A stretch of DNA of 64,000 nucleotides. Origin: Paraflavitalea devenefica (lineage in GTDB: Bacteria > Bacteroidota > Bacteroidia > Chitinophagales > Chitinophagaceae). The notes beneath the pieces were generated by a model. That model searched no databases. It was not told the origin of the DNA and worked only from the letters and a program-made list of their open reading frames with translations. Positions 52,413-60,839 of the stretch are shown here, piece by piece; the stretch's first letter is position 1, and each line of letters starts with the position of its first letter. The DNA is taken from the NCBI RefSeq assembly GCF_011759375.1, contig NZ_JAARML010000001.1, forward strand, positions 248,001 through 312,000. The letters are read 5' to 3'. Made by a program: the position numbers and the translations under genes.

Positions 52413-55400
52413 TTATCCCACCTTCGGCGCCAGCAGTTTATACAGCACCGGCGTTACCACACGGGTGAGCAGTGTAGAACTGATCAGCCCACCAATGATC
52501 ACAAGTGCCAGCGGTGTGTACAAGGGATTATTCTCCAACACCAGGGGCATTAATCCGCCAATAGCCGTGAGCGTGGTGAGGATGATGGGCACAAACCTGG
52601 TTTCGCCTGCTTCCTGTATCGCATCATCCAGCCCCATGCCCTGCTTACGCAACTGATCGGTATAATCAACCAGCAGGATGGAGTTCTTCACCTCAATACC
52701 CACCAGCGCAATCAGGCCAATAACAGCTACAAAGGAGAAAGTGTTGCCGGTAGCCAGTAAGATGAGCACCGCGCCAATAATGCCCAATGGCACTACCGAC
52801 AATACGATCAGGGTACCCCGGAAGGTTTTAAATTCCAGTACCAGGATGCCCAGGATGCCAAAGATGGTGATAAGGACAATGGTTCCCAGCCCGCCAAAAC
52901 TCTCCTGCTTACTTTCCACTTCACCTGCTGCCACATAGTGTGCGCCGGCCGGGAACTGCATCGTGTCCAGGTTTTTCAACAGTCCTTCTGTTACTTTCGT
53001 CGTATTGTACCCGCTTTGAATAAAAGCGGTGGTCACGGTATAACGGTCTTTATCGTAGTGATTGATACTGGTGGGGGATGCCTGGAACTGTATATCGGCC
53101 ACCTGCCCCAACGGTACGGGCGTATTATTATAGCTGTTCACATACACCTTTTGCAAGGCATCCAGTGTTTGGTGATTGCCCCTGGGCAAGGTTACATTGA
53201 TATTGTACTCATCGCCATTCTCTTTACGGAAGGTGCCAATATTGAGCCCTGCAATAGCCATCCGTACCGACCGGTCTATTTCATTCACCGGTACGCCCAG
53301 CATGCCTGCTTTTTCTTTGTTCACTTTTATCTTAATATCCGTTTTCAGGGTGGTCAGCTCATTATTCACATACATGGTGCCGGGCGTTTGCTTCAGCAGG
53401 TCTTCCACCCGGAAGGATAAAGCGCGCAGGGTATCCAGGTCTTCACTGAACAGGCGGATGGCAACCGGCGCTTCCACCGGTGGCCCCTGCTCAAAGTCCT
53501 TTACCTCAATCTTTGCATTGGGATAATCCTTGAACCGGGTGCGCAACTCATCAATGAGCTTTATCTTCTTTGCCGGCGGTGTTTCCTTTAGCTGAATAAA
53601 TAACTGGGCATAATTGCTGGCCTCGTTTTTCGGTATTATGTTGTAATAGATGCGCGGATTGCCGTGCCCTACATTGGTAGCGTAATTCTTCAGGTCGGGA
53701 ATGTTCTTTATCTCCTGTTCCACGTAGCGGGCTACTTTATCGGTGGTGGCCAGGCTGGTACCCAATGGCGTTTCAATGTTGATGAGGAACATCGGCTTTT
53801 CTGAAGCAGGGAATACACTGAACCCTACCACAGGCACCAGGGCGATACTGCCAATGAATATAACGAGCGCCACCAGCAAGGTAATGACAGGATGTGCGAT
53901 AGCGCTGTGCAATAACCGGCGGTAAGAGCCGCCGATAAATCTTTTCAGCCCACGGAGGAACCAGTTGCCCTCAGGGTTATGGCTCGGGCTCAATATGCGG
54001 CTTGACAAGAAGGGAACAATGGTGAGCGATACAAATAAAGAAGCCAGTACGGTGGTCACTACAGCGGCAGGCAGGCTACGGATAAAATCACCGGCCCCTT
54101 CCGGCAGGAACATGAGCGGCAGGAAGGCAAAGATGAGGGTAGCCGTACAACCCAATACTGCCAGCCCGATCTGTTTGGTAGCCTGCATAGCAGCCTCTCT
54201 TTTACTATACCCCATGCGCAGGTAACGTTCAATGTTCTCTACCACCACAATGCTGTCATCTACCAGCAGGCCCAATGCGACGATCAGCCCTACTATGCTC
54301 AACTGGTTGATGGTAATGCCAAACATATCCAGCAGGAACAATCCAATAGCCAGCGACAAAGGAATGGAGATCATCACCACGATGGAAGCCCGAAGGCCCA
54401 ACGGAAGCAGGGTTAACAACACCAGGAAGATGGCAATGGCGAAGTCGCCACTGAACCCGCTGAGCCGCTTGCGCACACTTTCGGCATTATTAAAGCTCTG
54501 CTCATAGACTATGTTTTTGGGCAGGTCTTTCTGGAATTGCTCCAATACAGGATTTACCTGTTCTTCCACCGCAAATATATTGGTACCAGATTTCCGGCTG
54601 GCCACTACAAATACACCCCGTTTGCCATTCAGCCTGCCGATATAGCTTTGTTCTTCGTAATCGAACCCAACTTCCGCAATATCCCTTACATACACCAGCT
54701 TGCCATTGGCGCTGCTGACGATGGTATTCTTTATCTCCTCAACGGTTTGATAATTACCACTTGTTTTGATGTTGAATTTCCTGGCGCCCATTTCAATACT
54801 GCCGCCGGGAATATTCACATTCTCACTTTGGATGGCGCCCATTACTTTGCTGAGCGGTATTTTGTTTTGCGCCAGTTTTTCCAGGTGCAGGGATACCCTC
54901 ACCTGCTGCTGGGGGAAGGCCCAGTTCTCTACGTTCTTGAGTGACTTTACTTTTTCCAGCCTTTCCTTCAGTTCCTTGCTCCATTCTTCGAGGTCTTTAT
55001 AGGGTACTGTTTCACTCAACAGGGCAACCTGTAAGATATTTACATCCGATGGCGTGAACTTCTGTATGTCCATGCTGAGGATATCCGGCGGCAATTTCCC
55101 CCGCAAGGCATTTACTTCCCGCACCACATCCTGGTACTTCCTTTCAACATCTGTTTCATATTTGAATTCAATACGTACTACTGCTAAGCCATCATCAATC
55201 CGGGTGACCAGTTTCTTGATATCATCCAGCTCATTTAATTTCTTTTCAATAGGGTCTACTACGAGCTCTTCCATATCATGTGGACTGGTACCGGGATAAA
55301 TAACAATAACAGAAAATGTTGGCGCTTCTATATCAGGGTCTTCCCCGCGCGGCATATTAAAGAGCGAATTGAGTCCTATGGCTATCAGCATCACAAACAC

Positions 55401-55448
55401 AATAAGCGTGAACTGATAGTTTTTGACTGAGAAATCAGTTATCTTCAT
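52413..55448 (-). CDS. RND efflux transporter permease (AcrB-type)
   Basis: Inner-membrane proton-driven pump of 1011 residues with the 12-helix RND layout and two large periplasmic loops. The proton-relay stretch LLVDDSIVVVENIERYLRM is in helix 4, and the first loop starts FNMPRGEDPDIEAP. Length and the absence of a metal-binding Met/Glu signature suggest a drug or hydrophobe pump rather than CusA, but substrates cannot be told. It is the last gene of an operon with adaptor and TolC partners under a TetR regulator. Confidence 0.93.
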   Translation of the reverse strand: MKITDFSVKNYQFTLIVFVMLIAIGLNSLFNMPRGEDPDIEAPTFSVIVIYPGTSPHDMEELVVDPIEKKLNELDDIKKLVTRIDDGLAVVRIEFKYETDVERKYQDVVREVNALRGKLPPDILSMDIQKFTPSDVNILQVALLSETVPYKDLEEWSKELKERLEKVKSLKNVENWAFPQQQVRVSLHLEKLAQNKIPLSKVMGAIQSENVNIPGGSIEMGARKFNIKTSGNYQTVEEIKNTIVSSANGKLVYVRDIAEVGFDYEEQSYIGRLNGKRGVFVVASRKSGTNIFAVEEQVNPVLEQFQKDLPKNIVYEQSFNNAESVRKRLSGFSGDFAIAIFLVLLTLLPLGLRASIVVMISIPLSLAIGLFLLDMFGITINQLSIVGLIVALGLLVDDSIVVVENIERYLRMGYSKREAAMQATKQIGLAVLGCTATLIFAFLPLMFLPEGAGDFIRSLPAAVVTTVLASLFVSLTIVPFLSSRILSPSHNPEGNWFLRGLKRFIGGSYRRLLHSAIAHPVITLLVALVIFIGSIALVPVVGFSVFPASEKPMFLINIETPLGTSLATTDKVARYVEQEIKNIPDLKNYATNVGHGNPRIYYNIIPKNEASNYAQLFIQLKETPPAKKIKLIDELRTRFKDYPNAKIEVKDFEQGPPVEAPVAIRLFSEDLDTLRALSFRVEDLLKQTPGTMYVNNELTTLKTDIKIKVNKEKAGMLGVPVNEIDRSVRMAIAGLNIGTFRKENGDEYNINVTLPRGNHQTLDALQKVYVNSYNNTPVPLGQVADIQFQASPTSINHYDKDRYTVTTAFIQSGYNTTKVTEGLLKNLDTMQFPAGAHYVAAGEVESKQESFGGLGTIVLITIFGILGILVLEFKTFRGTLIVLSVVPLGIIGAVLILLATGNTFSFVAVIGLIALVGIEVKNSILLVDYTDQLRKQGMGLDDAIQEAGETRFVPIILTTLTAIGGLMPLVLENNPLYTPLALVIIGGLISSTLLTRVVTPVLYKLLAPKVG

Positions 55449-55478
55449 AAATCGTTGATTGAATTAGTTTTTAAAAAG

Positions 55479-55570
55479 CTAGTGGCGAGTGGTAAATGGC
55501 TAGTGAAGCTGACAATAAGCAGCAACCTGAAAATAAAGCCCACTAGCCACTCGCTACTTACCTCTCGCCT
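55479..55570. repeat. Word-like repeat (AGTGGCGAGT family) between RND permease and adaptor
   Basis: GCTAGTGGCGAGTGGTAAATGG and the opposite-strand forms CACTAGCCACTCGCTACTT and CTCTCGCC face each other in the junction; TGGCTAGTG (55497-55505) pairs with CACTAGCCA (55541-55549). It has the same vocabulary as 50260-50325. Confidence 0.6.
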
Positions 55571-56633
55571 ACTTCACTACCTTCACAATTGCTTTCTCTG
55601 TCAGGTATCCTACCCCATCCGTAATCACTTCCCGCACCCCATCCAGCCCGCTCACAATGGCGGCTTTGTCTTTTTCCAGGAAGGCAATGGTAACAGCATG
55701 GCGTTGTACTGTTTTCTGATCGCTGTTAACGGTATAAACAAATCCCTTCTTTCCATCCGCTTCGGCCAATGCTTCAATAGGCACCAGCGTTACCCGTTGC
55801 AGGGCAGAAGGCTGCAACTGAACAGTGGCAAATAACCCGGTGGCAAAACGAACGCCCTCAGGAACAACTTTTACTTCTACTTCATAAGTACCATTGGCCA
55901 TATCGGCCCCTTCTGCTATTTCGGTAACAAGGCCATTGAATGTTTTTTGCGGATAGGCATCGAGACTTACAATGCCTTTATTTCCTTTCCGGAGCACCGC
56001 CCAGTCTTTATCCGACACACCGAACCGTATTACCCAGTCATTGCCTGCCGTGCCGCTGAGACGGAATACCGGCGCGCCGGAAGACGCCATTTCTCCTTCA
56101 TTCATTATTTTCTTCAGGATGATGCCGTTTTCAGTGGCCCTTATTTGTGCATACTGCTGGTTGAACCGGGCAATGCGCAATCCTTCTTCTGCTACCTGCT
56201 GCTGTGTAGTGGCGTTCTGTAATTGTTCCAGTGTGGCCACGGTATCATTATATAAGTTCCTGGCCCTGGTTACATCACGTTGTGCTTTCTCAGCATTTTG
56301 TGTAGCCTGCTGTACCTGGGCATTGATCTCTGTAAGATTGAGAGTAGCCAGCAACTGGCCTTTCACTACAGCATCTCCTTCTTTTACGTAGATCCTTGAA
56401 ATAATGCCACCGACTTTAAAAGAAAGAGCGGCTTCTGTGGTAGAGGCCATCGTACCGGAATACCGTAATACAGGTGTATAGGCAGTATCGGATACCGGTT
56501 GAAGCCTTACAGCTATTGCATTTTCCTCAACAGCAGTTACTGGTTTGGTCTGGCTTTTTCCGTTGCAATGGGCAACAGCAAAAGCAGTGATCGCAATGAT
56601 CAGAAAGCGGAATGAATACCATATCTTTTTCAT
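55569..56633 (-). CDS. RND efflux periplasmic adaptor (membrane-fusion protein)
   Basis: Adaptor subunit of 354 residues linking the permease to the outer-membrane channel. The N-terminal signal/lipoprotein-like segment (ITAFAVAHCNGKSQ) has Cys24 and may be lipidated. A barrel-sandwich hybrid (GGIISRIYVKEGDAVVKGQL, about 90-115) flanks an alpha-helical hairpin (about 115-170). A beta-barrel and membrane-proximal domain follow, typical of HlyD/AcrA proteins. It lies between the TolC gene (11 bp upstream) and the permease (120 bp downstream). Confidence 0.92.
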   Translation of the reverse strand: MKKIWYSFRFLIIAITAFAVAHCNGKSQTKPVTAVEENAIAVRLQPVSDTAYTPVLRYSGTMASTTEAALSFKVGGIISRIYVKEGDAVVKGQLLATLNLTEINAQVQQATQNAEKAQRDVTRARNLYNDTVATLEQLQNATTQQQVAEEGLRIARFNQQYAQIRATENGIILKKIMNEGEMASSGAPVFRLSGTAGNDWVIRFGVSDKDWAVLRKGNKGIVSLDAYPQKTFNGLVTEIAEGADMANGTYEVEVKVVPEGVRFATGLFATVQLQPSALQRVTLVPIEALAEADGKKGFVYTVNSDQKTVQRHAVTIAFLEKDKAAIVSGLDGVREVITDGVGYLTEKAIVKVVK

Positions 56634-56644
56634 GACTAGTGTTT

Positions 56645-58012
56645 TTAAAAAGTATAGGAAGCAGTGGCACGCTCTACTTCAGCGGCCCTGGTTAATACAG
56701 CCAGTTGGGCAAGGGAATACCTGATCTGCGCATTGGTGAGCTGGGTACGGATGTCAACCAGTTCCAGTTGCAGCGCCTGCCCTTCCCTGAAACGCCTTTC
56801 TGTAAGGCGATAAGTTTCCTGGGCACTCTGCACTTCATCGCGCAGGGCAGCTACACTTTGCAGGGAAGAATAATAGTTGTTATAAGCGGTGCGCACCTGC
56901 AGGCTCAGTTGCTGTTCTGTTCTTTTGTATTGATTGGTCAGCGCCTCCAGGTCGACCTGTGACTGTTGTATTTTGTATTTGTTATCGTTGGCGCGGAAAA
57001 GCTCCCAGCGCAGTTGCAGGCCACCCAACTGGTAGAACTGATCACCGTTGAATTTGAACTGAAAACCCTGAAAGCCGATATTATAAAAAGCATTGAGGGT
57101 AGGTACCAGGTGCGATTTATTGAGCTTAAGGTTGGTGGTCAGCACTTTTTGTGTGCTCTTCAACTGTGCCAGTTCTTCCCTTACCGCAGGTACTTCCTGG
57201 GCCAGTGGGGGCACCGGCGCCAACTGTTCTGTCACCATACTATCGGCCAGGATGTTTGTTTCCAATGGCTCATTGAGGAGGAAGTTAAAATAAGCGGCAG
57301 CATTCTTCCGGTTATTGGTAGCTTCAATCAGGGATGCCTGTACCTGGCTCACCTGGGCCTTTGCCCGCAATATGGCTTCTTTGGTAGCTGTGCCATTGTT
57401 GACCATCTTTTCGCTTACCCGCAGATTTTCCTGTACCAGCCCCAGCGCATTGTTATAGATAGTGACCGACTTATCGGCCTGCAGGTATTGGTAATAAGCC
57501 TGTTTGATGTCTTTCACCAGTTCGCGTTTATACACCCCGATAGTGGCTTGTTGCGTATTGATCTGCTCTTCTTTGATCTGCCGGTTATAGCGGATGTTCA
57601 CGTTTACCACCGGCACCGACACTTCCAGTTTGGTATCATGGAAATCATTGGGCAGGAAGGCAATGGTTTGGTTCGGCACCTGCGGGAACTTATTGGAGGC
57701 AGTCAATTCATTTAAGGTAGAGTACACATTATTGAGCAGGTCGCCCACCGGCAGATCCTGCGTACGGCCACCATGGGCCAGGGTATACTGGGAAGTAACA
57801 TTGGCCTGCGGATAGAATAAGGTCCGGGCCCGTTTGAGGTCCAGTTGCGCTTTTTGCAGATCGAAGTACTGCTGACGCAGGGCAAGATTGCTATCGAGCC
57901 CTCTTTTCAAATAGCCCGCTAAAATGTCCTGGGCTTTGGCAGCATGGGCAAAAAGCATCCCTGCCGCCAATGCATACCGCATGCCTGCGGCCCGGATAAG
58001 TGTTCCTATCAT
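56645..58012 (-). CDS. TolC-family outer-membrane efflux protein
   Basis: Outer-membrane channel of 455 residues, normal for the family. A signal peptide (about 8-28, ending AAKAQ) precedes two outer-membrane-efflux-protein repeats with long helices (LALRQQYFDLQKAQLDLKRA near 38-57; VRTAYNNYYSSLQSVAALRD near 377). It is the first gene of the RND operon and starts 24 bp downstream of a TetR-type operator. Confidence 0.92.
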   Translation of the reverse strand: MIGTLIRAAGMRYALAAGMLFAHAAKAQDILAGYLKRGLDSNLALRQQYFDLQKAQLDLKRARTLFYPQANVTSQYTLAHGGRTQDLPVGDLLNNVYSTLNELTASNKFPQVPNQTIAFLPNDFHDTKLEVSVPVVNVNIRYNRQIKEEQINTQQATIGVYKRELVKDIKQAYYQYLQADKSVTIYNNALGLVQENLRVSEKMVNNGTATKEAILRAKAQVSQVQASLIEATNNRKNAAAYFNFLLNEPLETNILADSMVTEQLAPVPPLAQEVPAVREELAQLKSTQKVLTTNLKLNKSHLVPTLNAFYNIGFQGFQFKFNGDQFYQLGGLQLRWELFRANDNKYKIQQSQVDLEALTNQYKRTEQQLSLQVRTAYNNYYSSLQSVAALRDEVQSAQETYRLTERRFREGQALQLELVDIRTQLTNAQIRYSLAQLAVLTRAAEVERATASYTF

Positions 58013-58035
58013 GGCTTATGATTTATGTTGTAAAT

Positions 58036-58056
58036 ATTATTTACACTGTTAAGTAT
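58036..58056. promoter_or_regulatory. TetR operator 2, before the RND operon
   Basis: A 21-bp site matching the perfect palindrome at 58728-58748 in 18 positions; the half TGTTAAGTAT and the centre are identical. On the minus strand it is preceded by TTTG and followed by AATATTTA at the same relative place as the -7 box of the tetR promoter. It lies 24 bp before the TolC gene ATG. Confidence 0.75.
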
Positions 58057-58074
58057 CAGGGCAAAAAAAATGAC

Positions 58075-58704
58075 CTACCGTTTACCGGTCAAATCAATAG
58101 TTTCCAGTAACCAGTTCAGGGCCTGGTGCATCATAGGTACTACTGTTTCAGGGGGCACTAATTTGTTAAACCTGTCGCGGATAGATAGTGATACAAGGCC
58201 ATGTACCAAACTCCAGATAGCCATGGATACCGCATTTAGATCCCCTTTGATAATCAGTCCCTTATCCATTGCTTCCTGCAGGGTATCTTTGAGCCTTCCA
58301 AGCACCACATCACCACTTTTCCATTCACACGCTATAGATTGCTCCACCACCAGCATGGGGGACCGCTGAATAAACATAACATCGTAGAATTCAGGGTGGC
58401 TAAGTCCAAACTTTATATAGTTCTCTCCCATCTTGTACAGGCGCAGCAAAGGATTCTTAATATCCCATAACCCTTCATTGTATTCCGCCATTTTCTGGAA
58501 GCCCAATTCATGCAGGTTGAAAAGAATATCATCCTTGTCCTTAAAATAGAGGTAAACCGTTGTAGGACTGTATTCTATAAGGTCGGCTATTTTACGGATA
58601 GAGACATTCTCAAAGCCCTGCTCCACGAACAGCTTCATAGAGGCGTCCAGGATCATTTTCCGGATCTCCTGTTTCTGCTTTTCCTTTCTTTCCGAAATAC
58701 CCAT
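58075..58704 (-). CDS. TetR-family transcriptional repressor of the RND operon
   Basis: DNA-binding regulator of 209 residues. The TetR_N helix-turn-helix covers about 15-62 (FENVSIRKIADLIEYSPTTV then YLYFKDKDDIL). The C-terminal ligand-binding domain is helical and lacks specific signatures. The gene is immediately upstream of the TolC-adaptor-permease genes on the same strand. A perfect 21-bp palindrome in its own promoter and a near-copy before the RND operon indicate that it represses both. The inducer is unknown. Confidence 0.92.
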   Translation of the reverse strand: MGISERKEKQKQEIRKMILDASMKLFVEQGFENVSIRKIADLIEYSPTTVYLYFKDKDDILFNLHELGFQKMAEYNEGLWDIKNPLLRLYKMGENYIKFGLSHPEFYDVMFIQRSPMLVVEQSIACEWKSGDVVLGRLKDTLQEAMDKGLIIKGDLNAVSMAIWSLVHGLVSLSIRDRFNKLVPPETVVPMMHQALNWLLETIDLTGKR

Positions 58705-58722
58705 AGTAGTAAATTAACAGCA

Positions 58723-58753
58723 CAAATATACTTAACACTGTTAAGTATCCAAA
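58723..58753 (-). promoter_or_regulatory. tetR promoter (complete -33/-7 pair)
   Basis: On the minus strand TTTG (58750-58753) and TATATTTG (58723-58730) are separated by exactly 19 bp, the Bacteroidota consensus arrangement. The operator palindrome occupies the spacer and touches the -7 box. The predicted start point is about 10 bp before the tetR ATG. Confidence 0.75.
58728..58748. promoter_or_regulatory. TetR operator 1 (perfect 21-bp palindrome)
   Basis: ATACTTAACA and its exact reverse complement are separated by a single C. It lies 24 bp upstream of the tetR ATG, inside the promoter spacer, so bound repressor would block RNA polymerase. The near-copy at 58036-58056 identifies it as the TetR site. 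Confidence 0.85.
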
Positions 58754-58799
58754 TATTTCTGTCCTTATTTTTTCAAGATGAGGGCCCCTGTTATTTACT

Positions 58800-58807
58800 T
58801 ACATTTG
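58800..58807 (+). promoter_or_regulatory. -7 promoter box for dnaX
   Basis: TACATTTG matches TAnnTTTG exactly, 17 bp before the dnaX ATG. The -33 region is not a clear TTTG. Confidence 0.45.
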
Positions 58808-58824
58808 CCGCAAGAGGGATATAC

Positions 58825-60729
58825 ATGGATAAGTTTATTGTTTCCGCCAGAAAATACAGACCACAGGCTTTTGATACCGTTGTAGGACAGGGACATATTA
58901 CCACTACCCTGAAAAATGCCATTAAAAATCAACAGTTGGCGCATGCCTTCCTGTTTTGTGGCCCGCGGGGTGTGGGCAAAACCACCTGCGCCCGTATATT
59001 GGCCAAAACCATTAACTGTACCAATGTGGGCGCCGATGGCGAGGCCTGTAATCAGTGCCACTCCTGTACCTCCTTTAATGAGGGTACTTCCATGAATATC
59101 CATGAGCTGGATGCCGCCAGTAACAACTCGGTGGATGATATCCGCACCCTGGTAGAACAGGTGCGTTTTGCTCCACAGGCCGGCCGGTACAAGGTGTATA
59201 TCATTGATGAGGTGCACATGCTCAGCTCTTCGGCCTTCAACGCTTTCCTGAAAACGCTGGAAGAGCCGCCCCCCTACGCCATTTTCATCCTGGCTACCAC
59301 CGAGAAGCACAAGATCCTTCCTACGATCCTGAGCCGTTGCCAGATCTTCGATTTCAAGCGCATTACCGCCAACGATACCGTAGAGCACTTACAGGATATC
59401 TGCAAAAAAGAAGAGATCAATGCAGAAAAATCTGCCCTGCACCTCATTGCCCAGAAGAGTGAAGGCTGTATGCGTGATGCCCTGAGCATCATGGATAAGA
59501 TCGTGAGTTTTACCAACGGCGTGGTCAGCTACCAGAACACACTGGAGCACCTGAATATATTGGATGCCGACTATTATTTCAAGCTGATGCAATGTATGCA
59601 GCAGCAGGACCTGGGCGGCGCTATGCTGTTGTATGATGATATAGACCGCAAAGGTTTTGAAGGCGACCTGGTGCTGAATGGCTTTGCTGAATTTATCCGC
59701 AACCTGCTGGTATGTAAAGATGAAAAGGTGGCCAACCTGCTGCAGGTAGTAGAGAGTTTTAAAGACCGCTATATAGCAACCTCCAAACAGGTATCGGTAG
59801 CTTACCTCATCAGTGCCCTGAATATATTGAACGAGACAGAGATCAATTATAAAGCGGCCCGTAATAAACGGCTGCATGTAGAGCTGGCGCTGATCAAACT
59901 CGCCTATCTGCAACAGGCGGTAGAGCTGGCCAGCGATGGCCTTGTTAAAAAAAAACTGATTGATGAAGCAAAACCGGTTGCTTTCAAGAGCCTGGGCGTA
60001 GTGAAACAGCAGCCGGAGTCTAAAAGCCAGAAGCCAGAAGCTTCCAAACAGGCTGCAGGACATGAGGCGAAGCTGATTATTGAGACGAAAGAAGGGGTAA
60101 GTGGTGAGAAGCGAGTGGCAAGTGGGCAAGCGGCAGTTGGCAATCAGCAAGCCATATCTAAGGCATCAGCCACCAGTAACCAGCAAACAGCAACTGCTAC
60201 CGGTCAGCCAGTGATCAATCAGCCAGCCGCACCTAAAGAACCCGAAACACAAAACACAAAACCCGGAACCACGTCTTCCAAACTGGGTTCACTGAATGCG
60301 CTCCGGCAGCAATTTGTGGGCAAAGCCATAGAAAGCGCCGGCGATCCTATTCCCCTCAGCCAGGACAGGCTACACGAATGCTGGCGGCAGTTTGCCCTGC
60401 AATTGAAAGAGGCCAAGAATCCCGCCAACCAATCCTTCCTGATGGCCACGCTGGTGATACAGGACCACCAGACTTTTGAGGTGGTCACGAATAATAACCT
60501 GGAACAAAAGTTCATTGAAGGCGAACGCCGCGTATTATCAGAATACCTGCAACAGGTGTTTAACAACCGGCAGTTGCTGTTCACGATCGTAGTTAATGAG
60601 AACGCTATTGCGCCGGAAGAACCCACAGAACGCCCGGCTACCCTGCGCGAAAAATACCAACATATTGTAGAGCAGTATCCCCTGGTCAAGGAACTGCGCG
60701 ACCGCCTGAAGCTGGAAGTGGATAATTAG
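58825..60729 (+). CDS. dnaX: DNA polymerase III subunit gamma/tau
   Basis: ATPase subunit of the replication clamp loader, 634 residues. AAA+ domains I-III cover about 1-370: P-loop GPRGVGKT (46-53), zinc-binding Cys65, Cys75, Cys78 and Cys81, Walker B VYIIDEVHML, and LSRCQIFDF. At codons 375-377 a run of nine A residues (59947-59955) falls exactly where the core ends; slippage either way meets a stop within two or three codons, which would make a gamma-like form of about 378 residues. The tau part contains a repetitive linker (about 425-488) built from junction-element words, then a C-terminal domain. The start at 58825 (MDKFIVSARKYRPQ) fits the family; an earlier in-frame start would overlap tetR. 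Confidence 0.95.
   Translation: MDKFIVSARKYRPQAFDTVVGQGHITTTLKNAIKNQQLAHAFLFCGPRGVGKTTCARILAKTINCTNVGADGEACNQCHSCTSFNEGTSMNIHELDAASNNSVDDIRTLVEQVRFAPQAGRYKVYIIDEVHMLSSSAFNAFLKTLEEPPPYAIFILATTEKHKILPTILSRCQIFDFKRITANDTVEHLQDICKKEEINAEKSALHLIAQKSEGCMRDALSIMDKIVSFTNGVVSYQNTLEHLNILDADYYFKLMQCMQQQDLGGAMLLYDDIDRKGFEGDLVLNGFAEFIRNLLVCKDEKVANLLQVVESFKDRYIATSKQVSVAYLISALNILNETEINYKAARNKRLHVELALIKLAYLQQAVELASDGLVKKKLIDEAKPVAFKSLGVVKQQPESKSQKPEASKQAAGHEAKLIIETKEGVSGEKRVASGQAAVGNQQAISKASATSNQQTATATGQPVINQPAAPKEPETQNTKPGTTSSKLGSLNALRQQFVGKAIESAGDPIPLSQDRLHECWRQFALQLKEAKNPANQSFLMATLVIQDHQTFEVVTNNNLEQKFIEGERRVLSEYLQQVFNNRQLLFTIVVNENAIAPEEPTERPATLREKYQHIVEQYPLVKELRDRLKLEVDN
60097..60290 (+). repeat. Junction-type word repeats in frame within dnaX
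   Basis: The tau linker is coded by words such as AAGCGAGTGGCAAGTGG and GCAGTTGGCAATCAGC. Others are CCAGTAACCAGCAAACAGC and CCCGAAACACAAAACACAAA. The first and last match intergenic elements at 50260-50345 and 1093-1224/44925-45000. The product is a low-complexity Gln/Ala/Ser/Thr linker. Confidence 0.6.
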
Positions 60730-60739
60730 AAGTCAGGAT

Positions 60740-60777
60740 TTCCGGACTTATCCGACTTTCCAACTTTCGGACTTTTG
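60740..60777. repeat. Word-like repeat (TTCCGGACTT family)
   Basis: TTCCGGACTT, ATCCGACTTT, CCAACTTT and CGGACTTTT follow one another between dnaX and aceF. Matches to the words at 5546-5572. Confidence 0.5.
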
Positions 60778-60839
60778 CCGTAATTTCGGCGCTCAATTAG
60801 CAACCTGACGTATTAAATCTCAAATTATTAATAAAGACT

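Noticed and set aside
58510..58824. Extended N-terminus for dnaX
   Set aside because: It would overlap tetR and its operator, and the added residues have no DnaX similarity; the ATG at 58825 starts the conserved MDKFIVSARKYRPQ.
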